Source of the DNA: Candidatus Omnitrophota bacterium
GTDB taxonomy: Bacteria; Omnitrophota; Omnitrophia; Omnitrophales; JACROU01
DNA: 11,780 bases
Assembly: GCA_016206875.1 (NCBI GenBank)
Contig: JACQQR010000066.1
Coordinates: 1 to 11,780, forward strand
Reading direction: 5' to 3'
Below are positions 6,173 through 11,780 of this stretch, piece after piece; within the stretch, counting starts at the first letter, position 1, and every line of letters starts with the position of its first letter. Position numbers and translations under genes: made by a program. The notes beneath the pieces are model-generated. The model had not been told where the DNA came from. It did no database searches and was given only the letters and a program-made list of their open reading frames with translations.

Positions 6173-7358
6173 AAAAGACGCGGAGAATATGCGCATTCTT
6201 TTGGTGGAAGATAACCCCGACCACAGCTATTTAGTGCGAAAATCGGTGAACGAAGCCCTGAGGAGCCAGGTGGAGATAGCCGAATCCGGCGAGCAGGGCG
6301 TCATGCGGCTTGGCAACGAAAAATATGATCTCATTATTTCCGATTTCAACTTGCCCGGCATGAGCGGTTTAGAAGTGTTGAAAACGATAAAAGAAATGGG
6401 AGTGGATGCTCCCTTCATCATGTTGACGGGCCAAGGGGATGAAAAGGTAGCGGTCTCTGCCATGCAGGCGGGCGCTTATAATTATGTGGTCAAAGATGAT
6501 GTGTGTTACACCATTCTTCCGCGTGTGATTTCAGAAACACTCACGCAATTCCGGGCGGATAAAGAAAAAGAACGCCTGGAGCGGGAAATCCGCGAGAAAT
6601 CAGAGGCGCTGGAAAAAGCCAACCGAGAGCTTAAAAAACTGGATGAATTGAAATCACAATTTATTTCTTCTGTTTCTCATGAATTCAAAAATCCGCTTAA
6701 TTCCATCCAAGAAAGCATTGCACTTGTCCTGGACGGCATCGTCAATCCAACCGAACCCAAGGGAAAACGGGTGATGGAAATCGCTCAAAACAGCACGGAA
6801 AGGCTCACCATCCTGGTGAATGACTTACTTGATTTTTCAAAACTTGAGGCCGGAAAGATGAAGATGGAAAAAGAGCCGGTCGATATTAGAGGGGTCTTAA
6901 CGGAAGCCCTGGATTCCATGTCTCCACTGGCTGAAAAAAGAAAAATTACTTTGACCTGTGCGCCGGCCGCTCACAAGATGATTGTGTTTGCGGATCCAAT
7001 GCGCATCGTGCAAGTGCTGACAAATTTAATCAGCAATGCCATCAAATACACACAAGAAGGCGGCGCCATCCGGTTGGATGCGCGATCAGAAAAAGATCCG
7101 GCCTCTTCTTTGCAAAAAATTGTGGTATCTGTGAAGGATTCGGGGGCGGGGATTGCCAAAGAAAATTTGAGCCGTATCTTTGAGCGCTTTGAGCAAATTA
7201 AGCAGCCGCAACACCGCGATTTGCCTGCCCTCCAGGGAACCGGATTAGGGCTTTCTATTTGCCGGGAAATTGTGCAATTGCATCAAGGCCGGATTTGGGT
7301 TGAAAGCGAGTTGGGCAAGGGAAGCACATTTTTTTTCACATTGCCCAGATACCAATGA
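6141..7358 (+). CDS. soluble hybrid protein: N-terminal receiver domain plus histidine kinase
   Basis: A 405-residue cytoplasmic protein without membrane segments. The receiver domain (about 17-135) has acidic residues E23/D24, phosphoacceptor Asp68 in LIISDFNLPGMSG, Thr96 in MLTGQG and Lys118. A charged coiled coil (137-172) joins it to HisKA with SSVSHEFKNPLNSI, His180. The HATPase has N box TNLISNAIKYT (Asn295, Asn299), G1 DSGAGI (333-338), F box IFERFEQ and G2 GTGLGLS (366-372). This order suggests phosphorylation of the receiver, possibly by the membrane kinase encoded just before it, controls the activity of the second kinase. ATG 6141 is chosen because GGAGG (6131-6135), inside the previous gene, lies five bases upstream; ATG 6189 is a weaker alternative with a ribosome site only three bases away. 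Confidence 0.94.
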   Translation: MAETPAHLKIKKDAENMRILLVEDNPDHSYLVRKSVNEALRSQVEIAESGEQGVMRLGNEKYDLIISDFNLPGMSGLEVLKTIKEMGVDAPFIMLTGQGDEKVAVSAMQAGAYNYVVKDDVCYTILPRVISETLTQFRADKEKERLEREIREKSEALEKANRELKKLDELKSQFISSVSHEFKNPLNSIQESIALVLDGIVNPTEPKGKRVMEIAQNSTERLTILVNDLLDFSKLEAGKMKMEKEPVDIRGVLTEALDSMSPLAEKRKITLTCAPAAHKMIVFADPMRIVQVLTNLISNAIKYTQEGGAIRLDARSEKDPASSLQKIVVSVKDSGAGIAKENLSRIFERFEQIKQPQHRDLPALQGTGLGLSICREIVQLHQGRIWVESELGKGSTFFFTLPRYQ

Positions 7359-7379
7359 AGCGGAAAGGGAGGCTGTTTT

Positions 7380-7736
7380 ATGAGGAAAAAAATCTTGATC
7401 GTCGATGACGAAGAAGATTTTGCAACACTCTCGGCGCTGCGCATCGGAGAAGCGGGTTTTGAAGTACATATTGAGACGGATGGGGGCAAAGCCTTCCAGC
7501 GCATTCAAGAATTGAATCCGGATGCGGTTCTTTTAGACATCATGCTGCAAACGGATGACGGCCTGAGTCTCTTAAAAAAAATCAAAAAAGAAATGCCGCA
7601 GGTCATCGTGATTGTCATCACGGGGAAGGCTATGTTGATGGGCGATATTTTCAAAATGGAAGGCGCGGCAGCCTTTTTTAAAAAACCGATTGATGTGAAA
7701 GAATTAGTGAAAAAAATCCAGGAACTCACACAATAA
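7380..7736 (+). CDS. stand-alone response regulator (single receiver domain)
   Basis: A 118-residue protein that is only a receiver domain, like CheY or Spo0F. It shows KILIVDDEEDF with acidic D9/D10/E11, phosphoacceptor Asp53 in AVLLDIMLQTDDG, Thr81 in IVITGKA and Lys102 in FFKKPID. The usual proline after the phosphorylated aspartate loop (LP.MDG) is replaced by LQTDDG. There is no output domain, so it must act by binding a partner or as a phosphate shuttle. A strong Shine-Dalgarno AAAGGGAGG (7364-7372) lies seven bases before the ATG. The two kinases upstream are the obvious phosphate donors; no Hpt protein is present in the window. Confidence 0.94.
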   Translation: MRKKILIVDDEEDFATLSALRIGEAGFEVHIETDGGKAFQRIQELNPDAVLLDIMLQTDDGLSLLKKIKKEMPQVIVIVITGKAMLMGDIFKMEGAAAFFKKPIDVKELVKKIQELTQ

Positions 7737-7737
7737 A

Positions 7738-8082
7738 ATGGGCATAGAAGAATTCCCGGCCATCGAATCCTTTCAGAAACTTCCCAAAAAACTCATCGTC
7801 AAGGGAGGGGATTCAGCGCTCAATCAAAATCAAGATGCCCAGCTTATGGGGCTCGTCATCAATAATTTAGGCCAACCTGTGCGCGATCTGGTGGTGCATT
7901 TGGTTGTGTTCGATGAAAAAGAAATTCCGGTGATTCATGTTTCGACTCAACCGGACCCCGGCTGCTTGGATCAGGGCAATATGGCTTCCTTCAAATTTAC
8001 GTTGGAAAAATTCGGACGGGTCATTAAAAATTATTATCTCTATGCCAACTGGAAGTATGATGATTCGAAGTGGAATGGTTAA
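7738..8082 (+). CDS. small protein of unknown function, possibly an FxLYD-like beta-sandwich
   Basis: I do not firmly recognise this 114-residue protein. It begins one base after the response-regulator stop (TAAaATG) and has no ribosome site of its own, so it is probably translated by coupling. It has no signal peptide or membrane segment. The central part alternates hydrophobic strands: AQLMGLVINNLGQPVRDLVVHLVVFDEKEIPV is about 32-65, then a loop with PDPGCLDQGNMASFKFTL (75-92) and a final YYLYANWKYDD (101-111). That order (new-vs-old strand, NNLGQPV, an L..G..A.F.F turn, late aromatic strand) resembles FxLYD-type domains, usually found attached to secreted or membrane proteins. Its position suggests it works with the signalling cassette, perhaps as a partner of the output-less receiver. 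Confidence 0.7.
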   Translation: MGIEEFPAIESFQKLPKKLIVKGGDSALNQNQDAQLMGLVINNLGQPVRDLVVHLVVFDEKEIPVIHVSTQPDPGCLDQGNMASFKFTLEKFGRVIKNYYLYANWKYDDSKWNG

Positions 8083-8089
8083 AAAAAGG

Positions 8090-8131
8090 ATGCCACTGCG
8101 GCCAAACGCGAACCGGCAAACAATACAATGA
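8090..8131 (+). other. possible 13-codon upstream ORF overlapping the glycoside hydrolase start
   Basis: ATG 8090 opens a 13-residue frame (MPLRPNANRQTIQ) that stops at TGA 8129-8131, overlapping the next gene's ATG 8128 as ATGA. The AAAAAAAGG before it is too close to the ATG for a normal ribosome site. It could feed ribosomes to the downstream gene, which has no Shine-Dalgarno. It could equally be chance. Confidence 0.2.
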
Positions 8132-9402
8132 GCCTTCGATTTCCCAAAGGATTTTTATGGGGCACGGCCACCAGCGCCCATCAAGTTGAGGGAGGAAACA
8201 ACCTCAATGATTGGTGGGATTGGGAGCAGGCGGGCCACGTGGCCGGGCACCAGGTATCCGGAATCGCCTGTGATCAGTTTCATCGATTTGCCGAAGATTT
8301 TGCGTTGTCTGAAAGCCTCCATTTGAATGCGCATCGCCTTTCGATCGAGTGGTCCCGCATCGAGCCCGAAGAAAATGTGTTTAGTGAGCCGGCCACGTAT
8401 CATTACCGGCGCGTGCTGGAATCGCTTCACGAGCACAAGCAAACACCGATGGTGACGCTTTTGCATTTTACTCTGCCCCGCTGGGTAGCCCGTCAGGGCG
8501 GATGGGAAAATCCAAAAATTCTGATCTGGTTTGAGCGCTATGCCCGCAAATGCGCCGAAGCATTCGGCGATTTAGTTCCTTTTTGGAATACCTTGAATGA
8601 GCCGATGGTTTATTTTTTTGAGTCCTTTGTGATGGGCAACTGGCCGCCGGGCAAACAGGACTGGATTCGGCACATTCATGTTGTCAAACATCAAATCCAG
8701 GCGCATGCAAAGGCGTATGAAGCCATTCATCTGGAAGAAAGGAAACACTCCTGGAATACGCAAGTAGGGTTGGCCGTTTATTTCCGTGTGATACAACCGG
8801 TAAACCCTCATTCGTGGATGGATAAGCTGGGCGCTTGTCTGCGGGACTATGTGTTCAATCAACTGTTTGTGAATGCGATTGCCACTGGTGTGATTGGATT
8901 TCCGGCGGCCTGGAACGAGGAAATTCCGGGATTAAAAGGCGCATGGGACTTTATCGGGCTTAATTATTATTCGCGCGACGAAGTGAAGGCAAACGTCACT
9001 CGATGGAAAATGATGTGTTCCGAACCTTTGCGAAAGACGAGTTGTGAATGCAATGACTTGGGATGGGAAGTGTACCCCGAAGGAATTTACCTTGCCTTAA
9101 AATCTCTGGCACGTTTCGCGAAACCGATTTATATCACGGAAAACGGAATTTGCTCGGGGAAAGATGCCCAGCGGGAACGTTTTTTGATCGAGCATCTCCG
9201 TTATGTGCACAAGGCCATTATGGAAAAAGCGGATGTGCGCGGCTATTTTTATTGGTCACTGATTGACAACTTTGAATGGGCGCACGGATACGGCCCCCAG
9301 TTTGGCCTTGTGGAAGTGGATTATGCCACGCAAAAAAGATCACTCCGTCCCAGCGCCCGGCTCTATGGGGAAATTGCCTCAGCCAACGCCCTTTCTGTGT
9401 GA
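8128..9402 (+). CDS. glycoside hydrolase family 1 protein (probable beta-glucosidase/beta-galactosidase)
   Basis: Predicted to hydrolyse beta-linked glycosides with retention of configuration. The 424-residue protein starts with the GH1 signature FPKGFLWGTATSAHQVEGG (5-23), including Gln19. The acid/base is Glu158 in WNTLNEP and the nucleophile is Glu338 in IYITENG. The -1 site also shows His113 in LLHFTLP. The end of the barrel reads WSLIDNFEWAHGYGPQFGLVEVDY (376-399). The FEW motif with Glu383 favours a non-phosphorylated sugar over a 6-phospho substrate. It has no signal peptide, so it should act on imported or internal glycosides. It is slightly short for GH1. The start has no Shine-Dalgarno but matches the family N-terminus exactly. 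It lies between the signalling genes and hemL with no metabolic link I can see. Confidence 0.94.
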   Translation: MSLRFPKGFLWGTATSAHQVEGGNNLNDWWDWEQAGHVAGHQVSGIACDQFHRFAEDFALSESLHLNAHRLSIEWSRIEPEENVFSEPATYHYRRVLESLHEHKQTPMVTLLHFTLPRWVARQGGWENPKILIWFERYARKCAEAFGDLVPFWNTLNEPMVYFFESFVMGNWPPGKQDWIRHIHVVKHQIQAHAKAYEAIHLEERKHSWNTQVGLAVYFRVIQPVNPHSWMDKLGACLRDYVFNQLFVNAIATGVIGFPAAWNEEIPGLKGAWDFIGLNYYSRDEVKANVTRWKMMCSEPLRKTSCECNDLGWEVYPEGIYLALKSLARFAKPIYITENGICSGKDAQRERFLIEHLRYVHKAIMEKADVRGYFYWSLIDNFEWAHGYGPQFGLVEVDYATQKRSLRPSARLYGEIASANALSV

Positions 9403-9417
9403 TATAGTGAGGCCATT

Positions 9418-10683
9418 ATGAACTCCCGCTCTCTTTTTTCCCTGGCAAAAAAACATATGCCCGGGGGCGTCAATTCGCCTGTGCGCGCTTTTGGTGCCGT
9501 GGGAGGATGGCCGCGTTTCATTCAATCAGCTGAAGCGGCGTACCTGACCGACGTAGAAGGCAAGAAGTACATTGATTATGTGATGTCTTGGGGCGCTTTA
9601 ATCCTAGGACACTCACCGGGCGCCGTTGTGAAGGCCATTATCGATTCGGCGGTGCGAGGCACTTCCTATGGCGCCCCCACGGTGTGTGAAATCGAGCTGG
9701 CCCGGCGCATTAAAAAAGCGTTTCCTTCCATACAAAAAGTCCGTTTAGTCAATTCCGGAACCGAAGCGGTGATGACGGCCGTGCGTCTGGCGCGCGGGGC
9801 GACGGGCCGGAAAAAAATTATCAAATTCGATGGCTGCTATCATGGCCATAGTGATTCATTGCTGGTCAAGCCCGGCTCGGGCGTAGCCACGCTCGGCATT
9901 CCGGGCTCCAGCGGCGTACCGGAAGAAATTGCCGCTCTTACAATCAGCCTTCCTTATAACGATACCAGCACATTTGAGCGTGTCATTCGCACTGAAGAAA
10001 AAAACATCGCCTGTGTGATTGTAGAGCCGGTGGCGGCCAATATGGGCGTAGTGCCTCCGAGAGAAGAATTTTTATGGGCGCTTCGAAAGTGGACACAAAA
10101 GTACAAAGTGATTTTGATTTTTGATGAAATTATTTCCGGCTTTCGTGTCTCGCACGGCGGGGCGCAGGAGCTCTATGGCATTGCGCCGGATCTGACAACG
10201 CTTGGGAAAATTGTGGGGGGCGGGCTTCCGTTAGCGGCGGTAGGCGGGCGCGCTGACATCATGAATCATCTGGCGCCTCTTGGGCCGGTGTATCAGGCCG
10301 GAACTCTGTCGGGAAATCCACTGGCGGTTACGGCAGGCATTCAAACTCTTGAAATGCTGGAAGATAAAACTGTGTACGCCTCGCTTCGCGAGCGCACCGT
10401 GCATCTAACGGAATGTGTGCGTGTCCTGGCCAAGAAAAAAAGGCGTGCCGTCCGGGTGCAATCTCTTGGGTCGATGTTCACCGTATTTTTTTCCGAAAAC
10501 TCGGTGCAGAATTTTGATCAGGCAAAAAAGTCAAATGCCCGTTCATACAAACATTTCTTTCACCAATTGCTGAAGGCGGGAATTTATTTCCCTCCCAGCC
10601 CCTTTGAGGCTTGTTTCTTGTCCACGGCCCACGGGCATCAGGAAATCAGCCGCACCCAAAAAGTTCTGGAAAAGGCCCTATGA
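9418..10683 (+). CDS. hemL: glutamate-1-semialdehyde 2,1-aminomutase
   Basis: A PLP enzyme that converts glutamate-1-semialdehyde to 5-aminolevulinate, the last step of the C5 pathway and the supplier of HemB's substrate. The 421-residue product shows HMPGGVNSPVRAFG (13-26), GALILGHSPG, VRLVNSGTEAVMTAVRLARG (108-127), the KFDGCYHGHSDSLLV loop (136-150), IFDEIISGFR (234-243) with the PLP-ring aspartate Asp236, and the Schiff-base lysine Lys264 in LGKIVGGGLP. The C-terminus SPFEACFLSTAHG is typical. A GTGAGG ribosome site (9407-9412) lies five bases before ATG 9418. It is separated from the other heme genes by more than 6 kb of unrelated genes and overlaps the next gene as ATGA, so the two are probably translationally coupled. 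Confidence 0.98.
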   Translation: MNSRSLFSLAKKHMPGGVNSPVRAFGAVGGWPRFIQSAEAAYLTDVEGKKYIDYVMSWGALILGHSPGAVVKAIIDSAVRGTSYGAPTVCEIELARRIKKAFPSIQKVRLVNSGTEAVMTAVRLARGATGRKKIIKFDGCYHGHSDSLLVKPGSGVATLGIPGSSGVPEEIAALTISLPYNDTSTFERVIRTEEKNIACVIVEPVAANMGVVPPREEFLWALRKWTQKYKVILIFDEIISGFRVSHGGAQELYGIAPDLTTLGKIVGGGLPLAAVGGRADIMNHLAPLGPVYQAGTLSGNPLAVTAGIQTLEMLEDKTVYASLRERTVHLTECVRVLAKKKRRAVRVQSLGSMFTVFFSENSVQNFDQAKKSNARSYKHFFHQLLKAGIYFPPSPFEACFLSTAHGHQEISRTQKVLEKAL

Positions 10684-11672
10684 TCCAATCGAAAAAAAAT
10701 TTAAGTCTTCGGGAAATTTATCATCCAATCGAATTTCTTTTAGACCAAATTCCCGCCGCGCTGATGAATATTTTGGCTACAAAAAATGACCTCACCCGGG
10801 AAGTCATCCGGTATTTTTTCTCCCGTTCCGGAAAAATGCTTCGTCCGGCCTTATGCCTTATGGGGGCTCAATTTGGCCGGTCTGAAACTTCCTGTGTGCT
10901 CCGAATCGCCTCCAGCCTCGAAATTTTACACTCAGCCACCCTCATTCATGATGACATTATCGACTCCTCGTTTATGCGCCGGAATTTTCCCACGGTCAAT
11001 GCAAAATGGGGGCCGCAGCTTGCCGTGCTTGTGGGGGATTTTATGTATGACAAGGCATTTTCCACCATCTTTTCATCCCAGCGCCAAGATTTAATCGGTC
11101 TTTTTTTAAGCACGGCAGGCACCGTATGCGACGGAGAAATTCTGGAATACCGCGAGAAAGATAATTTCGATTTAAAAGAAGCGCAATATTTGGAAATTAT
11201 TGAGAAAAAAACAGCCTCGCTTTTTTCTGCCTGCGTGGAATCCGGCGGCTTGTTGGCCGGTATCACGGCGGAGCAAGTGGCTGCGTTATCCCGTTACGGC
11301 CTGTATCTGGGCCTGGCATTTCAGATTGTGGATGACTGCCTGGATTTTGCCGGGGATACGGAGTCCTTTGGGAAAACGGTGGGGCTGGATGCTTCCGGAG
11401 GCGTCCTGACTCTTCCGGTGATCCGGCTTCTTTCGCTGGTTTCTGAAAATAAAAAAAGCGAAGTATTCAAAATTTTCAAGTCTCAAAGCGATCCGGATAA
11501 GTTGCAGGGCCTCCTCCATATGATTTTAGAGCACCGCACGATTGAATACGCCTTAGCCAAGGCCTGCGAATTCACTGAGAAAGCCCGCCTGGAATTAATC
11601 GTGCTTCCCCAAATTCCCGTCCGTAACAGCCTGGAACTATTGCTGGATTACGCCTTAGAGCGCGTTCGTTAG
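10680..11672 (+). CDS. long-chain trans-polyprenyl diphosphate synthase
   Basis: Adds isopentenyl diphosphate units to an allylic primer to make a long all-trans prenyl chain, most likely for the tail of menaquinone or ubiquinone. The 330-residue protein has GKMLRP (51-56), the first aspartate-rich motif HDDIID (D91, D92, D95) followed by R100-R101, and the second, VDDCLDFAGD (D218, D219, D222). Lys177 in EKKTASLF and the GKTVGLD turn (231-237) also fit. The residue five before the first motif is Ala86; a small residue here is known in long-chain synthases, while short-chain enzymes have aromatic residues. The octaprenyl/heptaprenyl class is therefore likely, but exact length cannot be read. 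ATG 10680 overlaps the hemL stop as ATGA, with AAAGG four bases upstream; the frame is open back to 10611, inside hemL. Confidence 0.95.
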   Translation: MIQSKKNLSLREIYHPIEFLLDQIPAALMNILATKNDLTREVIRYFFSRSGKMLRPALCLMGAQFGRSETSCVLRIASSLEILHSATLIHDDIIDSSFMRRNFPTVNAKWGPQLAVLVGDFMYDKAFSTIFSSQRQDLIGLFLSTAGTVCDGEILEYREKDNFDLKEAQYLEIIEKKTASLFSACVESGGLLAGITAEQVAALSRYGLYLGLAFQIVDDCLDFAGDTESFGKTVGLDASGGVLTLPVIRLLSLVSENKKSEVFKIFKSQSDPDKLQGLLHMILEHRTIEYALAKACEFTEKARLELIVLPQIPVRNSLELLLDYALERVR

Positions 11673-11673
11673 C

Positions 11674-11700
11674 TTGACAGGGGTGAAGGCTTCCTATAAT
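11674..11700 (+). promoter_or_regulatory. sigma-70-type promoter for the yicC-family gene
   Basis: TTGACA (11674-11679) and TATAAT (11695-11700) are both perfect consensus hexamers. They are separated by 15 bases, shorter than the usual 16-18. The -35 starts two bases after the prenyl synthase stop. Transcription would begin near 11707, about 27 bases before the ATG at 11734. It is the clearest promoter in the window and marks a new transcription unit. Confidence 0.75.
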
Positions 11701-11733
11701 CTAACCGTTTTCTTTCTGCGAGGGCGGTGTTTC

Positions 11734-11780
11734 ATGATACGTAGTATGACCGGTTATGGCGATGCGCGCAGCGGTAGGAG
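11734..11780 (+). CDS. YicC-family protein, 3' end missing
   Basis: Only the first 15 codons and part of the next are present. They read MIRSMTGYGDARSGR, which matches the very conserved start MIRSMTGFG of the YicC/YloC family, a family reported to act as endoribonucleases. A GAGGGCGG purine-rich stretch (11720-11727) lies upstream as the ribosome site, and a strong promoter precedes it. In many bacteria this gene stands before gmk and rpoZ, so those may follow beyond the window. Confidence 0.85.
   Translation, partial: MIRSMTGYGDARSGR

Noticed and set aside
5501..6196. Long 231-codon open frame on the minus strand
   Set aside because: It lies wholly opposite the HisKA/HATPase part of the membrane kinase and the start of the next gene, has no family motif, and the plus-strand protein is clearly real.
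7245..7508. Minus-strand open frames around the kinase/response-regulator junction
   Set aside because: They cover the conserved G2 box and the receiver start on the plus strand and show no protein-like features.
1..11780. CRISPR array, tRNA/rRNA genes, insertion sequences
   Set aside because: No regularly spaced repeats, no transposase-like proteins, and no room in the short gaps (all about 100 bases or less) for such elements; I saw no cloverleaf-like sequence in them.

Overview
This window is almost fully coding, and every recognisable gene lies on the + strand. It comes from a bacterium of intermediate GC. The lipobox lipoprotein and the YicC start fit a Gram-negative type of cell. The heme cluster, the archaeal/candidate-phylum style HTH-nucleotidyltransferase + HEPN pair and the hybrid kinases would suit a deep-branching lineage such as Omnitrophota or a PVC-related group. 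That placement is a low-confidence impression from gene style, not from a marker gene.

Region 1 (2-3256) is a tetrapyrrole operon: hemC (5' end cut by the window), hemD, a lipoprotein cyclophilin (peptidyl-prolyl isomerase) and hemB. From hemD to hemB the genes are joined by one-base TAATG stop/start overlaps. The 89-base hemC-hemD gap is the exception and carries two inverted repeats. HemB has a cysteine-rich zinc site.

Region 2 (3257-4477) is a lower-GC module. It holds a winged-helix/nucleotidyltransferase fusion protein and a HEPN protein whose genes overlap, which resembles an MNT-HEPN toxin-antitoxin pair. It is preceded by a GAGTAA/TTACTC repeat cluster that looks like an operator, and followed by a related palindrome, GAGAGTACTCTC.

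Region 3 (4478-8082) is a signalling cassette: a membrane histidine kinase with a large extracytoplasmic sensor region, a soluble receiver-histidine kinase hybrid, a stand-alone receiver protein, and a small unrecognised protein that looks like a beta-sandwich. None of the signalling proteins carries a DNA-binding or enzymatic output domain.

Region 4 (8128-11672) holds a family 1 glycoside hydrolase, then hemL (glutamate-1-semialdehyde aminomutase), then a long-chain polyprenyl diphosphate synthase that overlaps hemL by ATGA. HemL shows that 5-aminolevulinate is made by the C5 pathway. HemL, HemB, HemC and HemD together cover glutamate-1-semialdehyde to uroporphyrinogen III; only the glutamyl-tRNA reductase (hemA) step before them is not seen here and may lie upstream of hemC. 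The prenyl synthase probably supplies a quinone side chain, so heme and quinone, both respiratory cofactors, may be co-produced.

Region 5 (11673-11780) has a consensus-like sigma-70 promoter (TTGACA/TATAAT, 15-base spacer) and the first codons of a yicC-family gene, so a new transcription unit begins here. No RNA genes, insertion sequences or CRISPR arrays were seen. No gap between genes exceeds about 100 bases.
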